Source of the DNA: Pratylenchus scribneri
Lineage: Eukaryota > Nematoda > Chromadorea > Rhabditida > Pratylenchidae
Assembly (NCBI GenBank): GCA_030063045.1
Contig: JAQSEB010000023.1
Span: 4,526,001-4,590,000 of the forward strand
Direction: 5' to 3'
Length of the DNA: 64,000 bases
In this document: piece after piece, positions 52,696 through 63,884 of the stretch
How the letters are laid out: each line of letters opens with the position of its first letter
Numbering within the stretch: the stretch's first letter is position 1
Program-made: the position numbers and the translations under genes
Notes under the pieces: model-generated
What the model saw: only the letters and a program-made list of their open reading frames with translations
What the model was told of the DNA's origin: nothing
Databases searched by the model: none

Positions 52696-55040
52696 ATGGC
52701 CAAAATTTTCCTCCTTTTGGCCACAATCTTTATTTTGGCCAATGCGGGGCCATTGAAAAGGAAATTTGAGGAACAAATTCCATTGTCAGGAGAAGATGAA
52801 GGTGAGAAAGGAATGAATTTTTATAATGAATGGAAAATTAAAAATTATTATTATAGAATTATAGAAGAGGATTTTTGCTTGTAAAAATAAATATTAATTC
52901 AAATTAATTAAAATTAAAGTGATTGTGTTAAATTAAAATTAGCAAATGAAAATTTAGACAATGCAAGGAAAAGGAACATATTCAATGTTGGTGACCAAAA
53001 TGGGGATGGCCAAATGTCATTTGAGGAATTTGTGGCCCTAACTGCCAATATTGGATATTCGGAAATGCAAATCGAAAAATTGTTGGTGATGCCGGAAATG
53101 AGAGAAATATTCGAACAATTTGACACAAATGAGGATGGGCAATGGTCATTTGAAGAATTTGAAGTGGCATATGGTAATGGGAAGGGGGATGGATGGATTT
53201 GGTATTAATTTTTATTCATTTTTATGCAGATTCGCACGATAATGAAGTTAAAAGAAAAATTGAAATTGTTGAATTCAAATTGATGGACTCAAATGGGGAT
53301 GGATTGGTGGATTTTGATGAATTTGTGGATTTTCATGCCGAAAAAGTGGGAATGAATAAAGAAGAAAGAGACCGGCTGGCACAAAGTGAACGCACGTATT
53401 TGGCATTTGAAAGGGCAGACAAGAATGGGGATGGCAAAATTGAAATGAACGAAATTGTGGAGGATGAGAAAACACCAAATTCGAGTGAGTTAATTAATTT
53501 TTTAGAATATGTAACCAAGAATTTTTCCGGAATGAAAACAAAAAAAATAAAATTTTCCGAAATGAAAAACAAATAAATTTCCCCGGAATGAAACACAAAA
53601 AATATTTTGCATGTTTTAGAATCGTGCAAAATTGAAGAATAATTAAATTTAACACAATTAAATTCAAGCATCACCATCAACATTGTCGACATCTCCCACG
53701 GCCCCTTCCTTCTCATTGTTTCCTGGAAGTCTAGAAGAATTATTCGGCCAAATTGATAAAAATGGTGATGGCATTTTGGTGTATAAAGAATGTATGGATT
53801 ATATGGTTGAAATTGGAATGGGTTTTTCCGAAAATCAAATTGACCGAATGGAGAAATCATCAATTCCGGTTGAAATTTTTGAAGCGATTGACGGAAATAA
53901 AGACGGACAAATATCGATGGAGGAATTAAAGGACAATTATTTGGGTTATTAATGGATTTGAAAATAAATTTGATTGTGTTTTGTAATAGAAATTATGGGC
54001 AAAAGTTTGGCCAAAAGAATAGTCACACTGTTTTTCAATATGGCCGATGAGAATGAAAATGGATTGGTGGATTATGAAGAATTTGTGGATTGGGTGGCTG
54101 AGCAGAAGGATTTGAATTATCAAGAAAGGAATGAGCTGGCAAAGGATGAAAAAATGAGGGCACAATTTGATAGGGTTGACACAGATGGGGATGGACAAAT
54201 CAGTTTGAAAGAACATTTGTCTAAAATTTTTGGAACAGGAAGCAATGAAGGTTATTGAAGGATCCGCCGGTGAATGTGAAATGAAATGAATTTAAATTTA
54301 AGGGACATCAACTTTGCCATCGGCACAATCCACCCAGGAAAGTGTTACAACTCCAGCCGAAGAGACAACATCAACAACATTGAGTACAACACCGGAACAA
54401 ACCACTGAGGAGACGACATCAACATTGAGCACAACAACAGCGGAACCGGAACAAACCACCCAACAAGAGAAAAGCACCACCATTCCCCCCAAGGGAATAT
54501 CAGCACAATTATTCGACCATTTTGATGAGAACAACGATGGACAATGGGAATTGGACGAGGCACTGAATTTTTATGGGAATTTGACGGAATTGGGAGAAGA
54601 AGAAAAGGAAAGAGTGGGACAATCGAAGAGCTTCAAGAAAATATTCGACTCGATTGATGCAAATTCGGATGGGAAATTGAATTTGATGGAATTCACGATG
54701 GGTTAGTGAGGAAATGGAAAATATTTTATTTAAAATGAATATTTAAATAGTGATGGAAATGGATGATGAGCAAAAATTGGAGGTAATATTCAAAGCGGTG
54801 GACGAAGATGAGGATGGATTTGTGGAAATTGATGAATTAATTGCATTCATTGGGGATATGCGAGGATTGAGTGATGAAGAACGGGAACGAATGGTCGAAA
54901 ATGGACAAATCCAATTTTGGTTTGATGGAGTGGACAAAAATGGGAATGGAAAATTGGAATTGGAGGAATGCAAGGAGGAAATGAGAGCGGAAAAAACGAA
55001 GAAAATGATCCATGATGAGATTTATGATGGGATTTTTTGA
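52696..55040 (+). CDS. Secreted calcium-binding protein with twelve EF-hand loops
   Basis: Predicted extracellular or secretory-pathway calcium buffer or sensor, 600 residues. Exons: 52696-52801, 52958-53173, 53230-53484, 53669-53944, 53990-54250, 54303-54701, 54751-55040; every junction is phase 1. Residues 1-16 form a signal peptide (MAKIFLLLATIFILANA). Six exons each encode a pair of EF hands. The loops read GDQNGDGQMSFEEF, DTNEDGQWSFEEF, DSNGDGLVDFDEF, DKNGDGKIEMNEI, DKNGDGILVYKEC, DGNKDGQISMEEL, DENENGLVDYEEF, DTDGDGQISLKEH, DENNDGQWELDEA, DANSDGKLNLMEF, DEDEDGFVEIDEL and DKNGNGKLELEEC. Ser/Thr-rich linkers precede the third and fifth pairs, the latter mucin-like (repeats of TTST and PEQTT). 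The C-terminus (EIYDGIF) has no KDEL/HDEL signal, unlike calumenin. The first loop has Gly at position 1 and a non-acidic final position variant occurs in some loops, so not all may bind calcium. Confidence 0.88.
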
Positions 55041-55287
55041 TGCAAGAAAAATGAAAGAATAATCATTGGATAAATTACAAGATTTCTGGGAAATAATATT
55101 AAATTTAATTGACCATCAACTTCGATAAAGTCGACGACAAACTTTAAACTCCATAATAAACCAATAAAAAAGATTAATAAGGGGAGGGAGTGTCTTCCAC
55201 ATTCCATCATTTGCCTTTTTTAAAATCAATAAATCATTTGGCCCAGCAATTTACTTTTATTATTTTTCGTAAAAAAATCCCTCAAAA

Positions 55288-56484
55288 ATGCCGGTCAAAG
55301 TTGGAATTGTGCAAGCCGGTTCCCTGCTTTACAATACAGCTGGGACAAATGAAAAAATGGAAGAATTGGCAATGAAAGCAGCAAAAGATGGCGCCAAATT
55401 GGTGCTTTTCCCAGGTCCAACCCACAATATTCTTACAAATTTATTTGTCAAATTCACATTTTCATATATGTTCAATTCACCAAATTAAATTATTCATAAA
55501 TATTCCATTAATTCAACCCATTTTTCCTTCCACAGAAGCATTCATTGGCGGCTATCCAAAATCCTTGGATTTTGGCCTGAAATTGGGCAGTCGAAGTGAT
55601 GAAGGGCGACGGGAATTCAAACGATATTTTGAGTCAGCCATTGAATATGATGGACCAGAGGCTGACAAAATGGGAGAATGTGCCCGCAAAAATGGAATAT
55701 ATTTGGTCACTGGGGTGGTGGAAAGGAAGGGCACAACTTTGTATTGTTCGGTGGGAAATTGAAATGCCAAAATGAGGGAAAAAGGCATTTTAACATTTTA
55801 AAGGTCTTCTTCTTTGGACCAAACGGCCAAAAGTTGGGAAAACACCGAAAAGTGATGCCAACCGCATTGGAACGATGCGTTTGGGGAATGGGGGATGGAT
55901 CCACATTGGCCGTAATTCCAACCGAAATTGGGCGAATTGGGGCGGCAATTTGCTGGGAAAATTATATGCCATTATTGAGGATGGCCTATTATGGCAAAGG
56001 TTGACTCCATTGAACAGTCCAATACATTTATTTGAATTGAAGGCATTCAAATATATTTGGCCCCAACAGTGGATGATCGCGAAACTTGGTTGCCAACAAT
56101 GCGCACAATTGCCATCGAAGGCCGTTGCTTTGTCCTTTCGGCTTGCCAATTTTTGAAGGGATCCAATTATCCAAAGGGGCATCCTCTTGCAGGCATTTTC
56201 CCAATTTAAAATTGAATTTTCCATACAAAAATTCAGAAGAACCGGAGAAAATTTTAATTCGCGGTGGTTCATGTGCCGTCGATCCAATGGGAAAAGTTTT
56301 AATTGAGCCAAATTTTGAGGGAGAAAGAATTGAATTTGCGGAATTGGAAATTGGGGACATTGGATGCGCAAAATTCGACTTGGATTTGGTTGGGCATTAT
56401 TCAAGGCCGGATATATTTCGGCTTTTGGTGAATGAGGGGGAACAGAAGACAGTGGAAATTGAAATGAAGAAGGACAATGAATAA
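55288..56484 (+). CDS. Nitrilase
   Basis: Carbon-nitrogen hydrolase that converts nitriles to acids, cytosolic. Exons: 55288-55414, 55536-55750, 55804-55999, 56043-56192, 56237-56484, giving 311 residues, the normal length. The catalytic triad is complete: Glu43 in [10 protein letters not shown], Lys130 in KHRKVMP and Cys164 in [10 protein letters not shown]. Other family marks are [11 protein letters not shown] and [13 protein letters not shown]; the latter is typical of true nitrilases as opposed to Nit1/Nit2 amidases. The last intron starts with GC (CAG|gcattt) and is needed to reach [19 protein letters not shown]. The start is 248 bases after the EF-hand gene on the same strand, but no trans-splice acceptor is obvious, so an operon is not supported. 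The closest relative is expected to be C. elegans nit-1. Confidence 0.92.
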
Positions 56485-59177
56485 TATTTATTTTTGTGGG
56501 CATTTAGAATTAATTAATTTTATTGGCATAAAATTGTGAAAATCTCGAGAAAACTACAAAAAATAGAAAAAAAACCATTCAATCACTATTTTCTCTTTTT
56601 AATTTCAAGAAAGGGCTACATTTTATGTTATTGGGCAAAATTTTTAATTTTTCATGATTATTTGTACTAGTCCTAATAAAGTTGTTTGAAGCGAGAACTG
56701 GACCTAAGCTCTCGCCTTGGCCTTCGCTGAAGGCCTTATGCCCCCAGTGGCCCAATGAACGGGATAGGGATAAGGGGACTAGACTTTAAATTATTCTTTT
56801 ATTAATTTAGAAAAAAATGTGATAATAACGTGAAGGGAAAATACGATAGGAGAGGAAGAAGGGTGGATTTAAATTTAAAAAGGCAGATTGAGGCAATATT
56901 TGATTGACAGGTGATTGGGAATGATTCGTGATTATGCAAAAAGGTGGGGGTACAGTAGAAAAAGAGCAAAGCCCTCACAGCCTCAGTTATTGTTGGCATT
57001 GACAAATAATGTCAATGTCAATTCTCATTTCAAAAAAATAGTCTAATAATGGTCAATTTAAATAATAAAATGCGGAAATGATATTCAATTAGAAAATATT
57101 CAACTGTAAGCTGATTGATTTTCGTAATTCATATAGAATTAAATTAATTTTAACGAATAATTAAGGTGCATGAATAATTTGGATTTTCTCAATATTTTCA
57201 AAGCAATGAAGATTAAGGGATAATTATTTGTAGTTGAATTTACTCCACAATATTACATCTTGCTCCAAATCCAAAAATGGAAAACAATGCAATATTATTC
57301 CAAAATTAGCATATTAAGGCATCTTAAGTGTTCAATCTTTGATCCAAATGAAATATAAAAAGATTAAAAATATCAAAAAATGATCAGTCATCATCCAAAA
57401 AAAAGAACTCCTACTCCGTTGCATGGATTCATTCATTAGTGGCCAAGGTGAGCAAGTAAATGATGCTCTAATGCCAATGCCAATGGCCCAATTCTGTCGA
57501 TCGACCACTTTTCTGTCCTTATTTTATCCAAGCCATATTTATGGCCAATATTCCCTCCATTGATTGATTTCCCTTTCCATTCATTTTCATTGGCAAATTC
57601 ACAACCTCAAATTTTATATTAATAAAACAAAATCACTTGAATATTTCCTCTTTTTGTATTCATTAAGGATTTCATTTGAATTTACATCTGTTAATTAATT
57701 TTAATTCCAATCATCCAGTCCAAACCTATTCTATATTTATGTCAAAATTTGAAAATTAAAATTTACCCAGACAGAAAATATTTTGCTCACCCAAATTATC
57801 CATTTGGGTGAAAATAAAACTGTGGGAGTGGAATATATTTTATAAAATTTTAATTAAAATAAGTTATTTTTGGTAAAAATTAATGTTTGATTCATTTCAT
57901 TCATTTTTGCCTGTGAAAGGGTAAAGGGAATATATTTTCGTTTGATTAATAGTAAAATTAATTAAACAATTGGTTAATAGTTTCACTATGTTGTGTTACA
58001 TTTTATAATTTATTATCCATTTTTGAACTCTTTTTTGCGAGGATCAAACTAATTGTTAATTCCGTTCTTTCTCTCTTCTCTCTCCCATTCCTTTGCCTTT
58101 CTTTCCCATTTTCATTCAATTCAAATTCTTTCCCCCCATTTTTTGCCCATCCCGTTCTTCCGTCCATCGCTGCCAGCTGCCACATTTCTGACTGCTGATC
58201 TTGGGCACAGATCACCTCACAAATCTGCCAAAATCCAATCATATTAAATTCTCTGTCTTTGCCAAACGCCCATTCCTTCTTTCCATCTTCTCTCGGGGCT
58301 ATGATATATTCGGCCATCCCCCAAATATTTTGGCCAAATATAGAATATGCCTCGTCCCATTGCTCACCTCACCCAAAAATTCCATTAGAAGCCTCACTTC
58401 TCGGCATATCCTCCATCATTTAGGCTGGTCCATCCCATTCCCCCCATCCTTCCATTCCATTCCAATTCCATCGCGCATTCCCTTTTCTTGTCAATGCCAG
58501 GCAATCGGCTTCTTCCCATCGTTTTGTCGCACGTCAATCCCCCACTCCATTGAATGCGCTACTTTTAGATGGGCACGTCCCTGCCTTGCCTTGATGCCTA
58601 CCCTCCCTCCATTTATTCCTCCCTCCAGGGGTTGGTAATTCGTCCGATGTTTTGAAAATAAACCACAAAATTCTGATCTTTTCATTTTGCCTCATAAAAA
58701 GACGATTGGAAATGCAGCCTCGAATTTTGGATAAGGAAAGGGAAAACTGAAGGCAGGGAATATATCCCTTTTGCCTTTCCATTTATTCTCATTTTGATAT
58801 TACTCCATTCCTTCACATCCATTTAATCTAATATTAATTTTTTAATAATTACATAATTAATCCAAACCAAAACCAAACCAAATATAAGTATTTAATATAA
58901 ATATTTTCTTGTCTATCAAAATCCACTCCAAATTTCGGCCCTCGGTGGATTTGAATTTATCAATATTTTAAAAGTTGTCTACAAATTCACTCCTTTCTAG
59001 TAAAATGTCCTCAAAGAATCATCAGAAATCCTTTAAAAATGAAGAATAGTTAGGAGGTAACATTCATCATGAAGTCAATTATTTGAAGCCAATTTTTATA
59101 CTTTTTATATTTATTTTTATTAAACTCCTCCTAAAACTACCAAAATCCATAAATTCTCCATAATATTCAGAGGAAAA
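56485..59177. other. Long AT-rich intergenic region
   Basis: 2.7 kb. It holds dispersed-repeat copy A (56700-57010, listed separately). The stretch 58050-58660 is less AT-rich (cc- and tc-rich on the + strand), with overlapping open frames on both strands (58003-58317 -, 58201-58638 +). They look like compositional artefacts, with no splice structure or family match. Confidence 0.5.
56700..57010. repeat. Dispersed repeat, copy A
   Basis: Aligns by eye over about 300 bases with 60300-60600. Shared words include ggatagggat, acgataggag, gcaatatttgattga, and the same order of AG-rich blocks, ending in a cattgaca/attg-rich tail. It has no coding capacity or visible terminal inverted repeats. The type (SINE or other) is unknown. 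Confidence 0.75.
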
Positions 59178-61089
59178 ATGAATGAATTAAAAAATTTGTC
59201 AAAAATCTATATTGAACCGAATGCTTTAATGAAATTGTCGGAAATGCATAAATTATTGATTGAAAGTGACCCAAAATGGACAAAGAAAATGAGAGACGCA
59301 ATCGCAAGGGAAAAAATTGCAAGGTGAAAATAAATTGGAATTTTTATTTTTAAAATTAACAAATCCTCCAGATCCGGATTGGGCATAAGACAAAGGGGAA
59401 AATGGGGAAAAATGAAAAGGATGGAACAAATTGGCAGTGGCAAAAATAATTGGGAAATTGAAAAAATGGGCCAAAATGAGGGAAAAGAAAGGGAGGAGAA
59501 TGGGCCATTGGAAGGGAATGAAAAAAAGGGAAATGAAAATGATGAAGGAGGAGGAGAAATGGAAGAACAAAATGGGAATTCGGATAATCTTCCTCCAATT
59601 AATTTGGACCCAGAATTTTTGAAGACTTTGGAGAAATTGGCAGAAACAAGCAGCCAATTTGGGCGACCCGTTGGAGAAAGTTTTTCCTCAAATTCAAATT
59701 TCATTGCTGGAAATTTTATTGGCCAAATAAACAAAATGGCAGAATCACCGATGGAAAGGGAGGAAATGGGTAGTCCAGCAGATGAAACGCAAGATGTGGC
59801 CGAATGGCGGCAACGATTCGAGCAAGTGTTGTCCCTTCGATATGCAAAAAGTGAGCGAATTCGATTCCTATTTTGCCGAAAAATGTATGGCCATTATGTG
59901 GAAAGAGTTCGGCAAATAAATAGGTGGGAAATGGGGGACTGGCCAATTTACACTGGAAACATTTGGGACAGATTGAAAAGCGAATTGCGGACATGCAAAG
60001 AAAAAAGACTGATAAAGAAATTCAATTTGGACAAAGATGAGCAAATTTTGTTGGACAGAAGCACCGGGAAACCATATTTATGCTATGAAGACATGTAAAA
60101 TTGAGGGAGGGGAATGGAATGAATTTGGCTATTTTTACAGTTTTGATTCAATCCGAAATTGCCACATGCACTCGGATGTGAACGAAATGAGAATGCTCTT
60201 CTCCCAATTGAAGGAACGATATGCGAATATAACATTTGAATGCGTGTTGGAATATTTTAAGGTTATTTATTGTTCCTAATCTAGGGCTAAATTGATTTAG
60301 GCTCTAGCTCCGGGCCATTGCCAGATGCCTCCTAATTGTAAGGGTGGCCTAATGAATGGGATAGGGATTAAATGGAACTTTTGATTTATTTATTCTTTAT
60401 CAAATGTGTGGGAAATAGGAATAATTGAAGGGCAAAAAGACGATAGGAGGAGGGGAAAAAGGCTAGTTAAAAAGAAAGATTGGGGCAATATTTGATTGAT
60501 AGGGCGACGGTGACGGGAGACGGGACGATTAGGCAAAAATGAGGATACGGTAGGAAAAATATGAAAGGCCCTTAGGCATTGTTAACATTGACATTATTGT
60601 TTGGATGAATTGATTTTGTATTATTGTTTTTAGGTCCGTAGCAAACAACAACAACAGCAACAATGGCCAGAAATGAATGTGGGCGAGCAGAAGGGGCCAA
60701 ACATATCATCTTCATCCACCGTAGCCACAACCAGTCCATGTCCCCCTCTTCCCATTCCCCCATTTCCAATGGCATCACAACAACAACCACAAGGACTTCT
60801 TTTCCTCGAGAATTCATCGGGTAGTGAGGATGAATTGCAACAACAAAATCAAAATCCCCAACCCCAAAATGTATTCGATCTTCAAAGCCCGGCGGGTGGA
60901 GGCAAAATTTTAGACCAATTGAAATTCACTCGAAGCAAATATAGTAATTTTTTCCATATGGATGAACAAAATTCAGTTTATTGCAAATTGTGCCCATTCA
61001 TGTTGACTGCCAGTTCCAGCAATCAAACATACCAGAAAATACGCAATCATATTCGATATAACCATAAACCATGGAATTTGAACAATTAA
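59178..61089 (+). CDS. Protein with a C-terminal BED-like zinc finger
   Basis: Likely nuclear, possibly DNA-binding; 481 residues. Exons: 59178-59323, 59372-60094, 60141-60261, 60634-61089; phases agree. The N-terminal 50 residues are helical, followed by a low-complexity Gly/Glu/Lys/Asn region (about 55-125). Next comes a folded-looking domain of about 130 residues I do not recognise (DVAEWRQRFEQVLSLRYAKS, FLFCRKMYGHYVERV, RLKSELRTCKEKRLIKKF). Then follow a Gln run and Pro/Ser-rich stretch, and finally a zinc finger: VYCKLCPF with H-x4-H in RNHIRYNHKPW. This layout (Y-x-C-x2-C, then about 20 residues, then H-x4-H) fits BED or C2H2-like fingers, which often derive from transposases. An attcag seven bases before the start is a candidate trans-splice acceptor. 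The third intron (372 bases) is almost filled by dispersed-repeat copy B. Confidence 0.75.
60300..60600. repeat. Dispersed repeat, copy B, inside an intron
   Basis: The partner of 56700-57010. It occupies most of the intron 60262-60633 of the BED-finger gene. Splicing around it restores VLEYFK-VRSKQQ in phase 0. Confidence 0.75.
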
Positions 61090-61176
61090 ATTAATTTAAG
61101 TGCCGAAACCCCAAACATCCATTTTCTTTCCTACACAAACGTATTCGATTTGATTTAAAATATTCCAACAAATTTT

Positions 61177-62050
61177 GGTACTAGTGCAGATTGTCCCCTA
61201 CAAGAGAAGGACGGACAGAAGGGAAGGAATTGATGGAAGGGAAATGTGTCACTCATCATATTGAGATGAAGGGAATGGATTCAGCGAGGGAGAAATGCAT
61301 TTCCTCGTGCGGGGAAGATTCCTAAAACGGTAAAATGTGAACTAAGAATTAAATATAGAATTGGAATAAAAATCAGAGAAAAAAACTTAGTTCATCACAA
61401 GCAATAGTGTTTTTATTTCATCCAAACATTTTGTGTTTTAATTCTATTATTTTTCCAAACATTTTTTTTAAAGATTTTGTGTTTTTGTATTCTAGACATT
61501 TTGTATTTTTATTTTCCTAAACATTGAATGATTTTGTTTTAATAAATTTTAAAAAATATTTAGTTTTTTAATATTTTTATATTTTAATTTTATATATACC
61601 GTGTAATCTCTTTTGATTTCCCATGTGGAATTATTTTTCAACTCCTTATAAATTGGGAAAATTAGAGTATAACTCCTTTAATTTGTGGATATTTATGAAT
61701 TAATTAGATCATATTTGTAGATCTTTAAAGAATTTCGAAAATTCAATGAAAATTTATTTGATTTTATTTTGCCTAGTTATGAATCCTCAAAATCGAGGGT
61801 GGGGATGGGGAATTAAGAGTTATACATTTAAATATTTTATTATTTTTATTAAGAATTATTTTAATTTTAAATCAAAAATTTAAATTAGAATTTGCATCGT
61901 TTTAGGAATCTTCCCCGCACGAGGAAATGCATTTCTCCCTCGCTGAATCCATTCCCTTCATCTCAATATGATGAGTGACACATTTCCCTTCCATCAATTC
62001 CTTCCCTTCTGTCCGTCCTTCTCTTGTAGGGGACAATCTGCACTAGTACC
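61177..62050. mobile_element. 874-bp inverted-repeat element with ~150-bp terminal repeats
   Basis: The left arm begins GGTACTAGTGCAGATTGTCC and stays a near-perfect inverse of the right arm (61904-62050) for about 150 bases. The exact 8-base duplication CAAATTTT flanks it (61169-61176 and 62051-62058). The interior (about 61330-61900) is AT-rich and non-coding. The near-identity of the arms suggests a recent insertion or strong arm conversion. It lies 87 bases after the stop of the BED-finger gene. Confidence 0.88.
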
Positions 62051-62621
62051 CAAATTTTTATTAATTATTTTGCATAAATAAATTTATCTTTCTTCTTTTA
62101 TTTCCTGACAAAATTGGCAATTAGTCATTGGATAATGGTGCTCGTGCTTCCGAGTCTTTCTTTTTGTGAAAAGTGAAAACTCGGCAAAAGAATGCATTTC
62201 TCTCGGCAAAAAATGCGCACTCGAAAATTTATTAGTAGTCAGCAAGACATTTTATCCAAACCGGTTTTCGCCTATTAAACCTAGGCAAAAAATGAAATAA
62301 AAATGGTGTTAGTGAATTTTCAGATTTTAATTGCACAGAAGTATAATTTTTGAAGTCGAAAACGGTGGTTGTCGAAATCGAAAGTCGAAACCGGTTAAAT
62401 CAAAAATTGGGCAAAATGCCATAACTGAAAAATTTTGCTGAAACTAAAACACGCCAACCAACCCAAACCCCAAACCGACCCAACCCAACAATTCCAGTAA
62501 TCTTTTTAATCATTCTGATAATTTGTTCTCAACCACCACCTGCTGAACAAAATCAATTACCAAACAATCCAGTTTTATTCATTTTTTAGCAACTAATTTT
62601 AATTTTTGATTACATCTTATT
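62051..62621. other. Intergenic upstream of the first RING gene
   Basis: 571 bases. It contains repeated short words (gtcgaaa, cggcaaaa, accca) but no gene; part of it should be the promoter of the RING gene at 62622. Confidence 0.45.
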
Positions 62622-63188
62622 ATGGCTGCATTACTTCGTTGGACCTGCGGTAAATTGGCAATGCCATTTGCAATGTATGATTTTTGATTTTGATTTTATT
62701 ATTTAAAGAATGTTGTTCCAATTTAAACGAATTTCAGCTATAGTTCGATTTCGAGTATGTTCTTGGCCATGGCCGCCGAAGAAAAAGCAGTTGCTGCCGA
62801 ATCCAGGGCAATAGTTGCAGAAAGACAACGGGACGAAGCCGAGGAAAAGGTCGAAGAATCGCAGGAAAGATTGGCCGAATTAATGCGACAATTGAGGGAG
62901 GAAGAGGAGAAAGAAATGGCCGAGAATGGGGAGGAAAATGGGACACGGCGACGATTTTTTCTCATCATTGGACCAGAATGCGCGATTTGCTTGACAAATC
63001 AGGTTTAAAATAATTGAATCAATTATAATTAATTTAATCCTATCAAAATTTAGCGAGAAACACTCTTCGAACCATGCCGCCACATTGTTGCCTGTCGAAG
63101 CTGTGCCCAACGAATGGAAGAACGAGGAAACCAAGAATGTCCAATTTGCCGTCATAAAATTGATAAAACATCGAGAATTTACCAATAA
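62622..63188 (+). CDS. Small RING-finger protein A (putative E3 ubiquitin ligase)
   Basis: 150 residues. Exons: 62622-62674, 62738-63002, 63054-63188; phases agree. The N-terminal 30 residues are moderately hydrophobic. Residues about 35-80 form an Ala/Glu/Arg-rich coiled coil (AAEEKAVAAESRAIVAERQ). The C-terminal C3HC4 RING is complete: CAICLTNQ, then EPCRHIVACRSCAQRM, then CPICRHKIDK, with the tail TSRIYQ. This RING type (single -CPIC- close to the C-terminus) is found in IAP-, MUL1- and neuralized-like ligases. The intron structure is identical to the next gene (phase 2, then phase 0), so they are tandem duplicates. A function in membrane or stress signalling is only a guess. Confidence 0.88.
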
Positions 63189-63381
63189 AGGAATGAATGA
63201 AAATTGAGGCGAAAAAAAAGATGGCATATCTTCATTTGCAAAATTATTCGAAATAAATTTATTTTAATTTATGCATAAATTAATCCAATTAATCAATTAA
63301 AATATATTTCATTTACAATATTTTTTTTTATATCTTTTATTTATTATCGAATGAATTATTTTACATTGTTTTTCAAAGAAA

Positions 63382-63884
63382 ATGGCCCAACAATTGCTTC
63401 CGAATACAAATCAAATTTCATTTCTCGGAAGTGCCACCGGAATTGTCTGCAGAATTGTTGGCCCAATTAGTTTGCTTTCCTCAATGTTTGTTTTTGTTCA
63501 ATTCGATTAAATTAATTTAAATATATTTAATAGTTACATTTATTGGAAAATCTGTAAGCTGGTCGAATGTAAAAAACGGCAGAAAGAAACAGAGGAAAAG
63601 CTGAAGGAATCGGAACAAATATTGGCAGATTTAATGTGGAAATTGAGCGAGGAAGAGGCAAAGACGAAATGCTCAATTTGTTTGGATAATCAGGTTTAAA
63701 ATAAATTGCCAAAAATTGGTTATTAAAAATTAATCCAATCGAAATTTAGCGAGAAATGCTCTTCGAACCTTGCCGCCACCTGGCTGTCTGCGAAGATTGT
63801 GCTGAAGAAATGGAAGCAAAAGGAAATCAAGAATGCCCAATTTGCCGTCAAAAAATTGACAAAAGGACCAGAATTTATCAATAA
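63382..63884 (+). CDS. Small RING-finger protein B (tandem paralogue, likely membrane-anchored)
   Basis: 132 residues. Exons: 63382-63485, 63534-63693, 63750-63884; same intron positions and phases as protein A, 193 bases downstream. The N-terminus has a hydrophobic segment (GIVCRIVGPISLLSSIYIYW, about 19-38), which could be a single membrane helix. A short charged helix follows (KKRQKETEEKLKESEQ), and the RING comes last: CSICLDNQ, EPCRHLAVCEDCAEEM, CPICRQKIDKR, with the tail TRIYQ. The RING is about three-quarters identical to A, while the N-terminal halves have diverged almost completely apart from an A/DLM-x-x-L-x-EEE core. Whether both are active ligases cannot be judged, but all eight zinc ligands are present in each. 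Confidence 0.87.

Noticed and set aside
55041..55287. Operon linking the EF-hand gene and nitrilase
   Set aside because: The 248-base spacing is compatible, but no acceptor-like sequence lies near the nitrilase start and the functions are unrelated.
58003..58638. Opposed open frames in the 56.5-59.2 kb gap
   Set aside because: They overlap each other on both strands and show pyrimidine-biased composition, not coding pattern.
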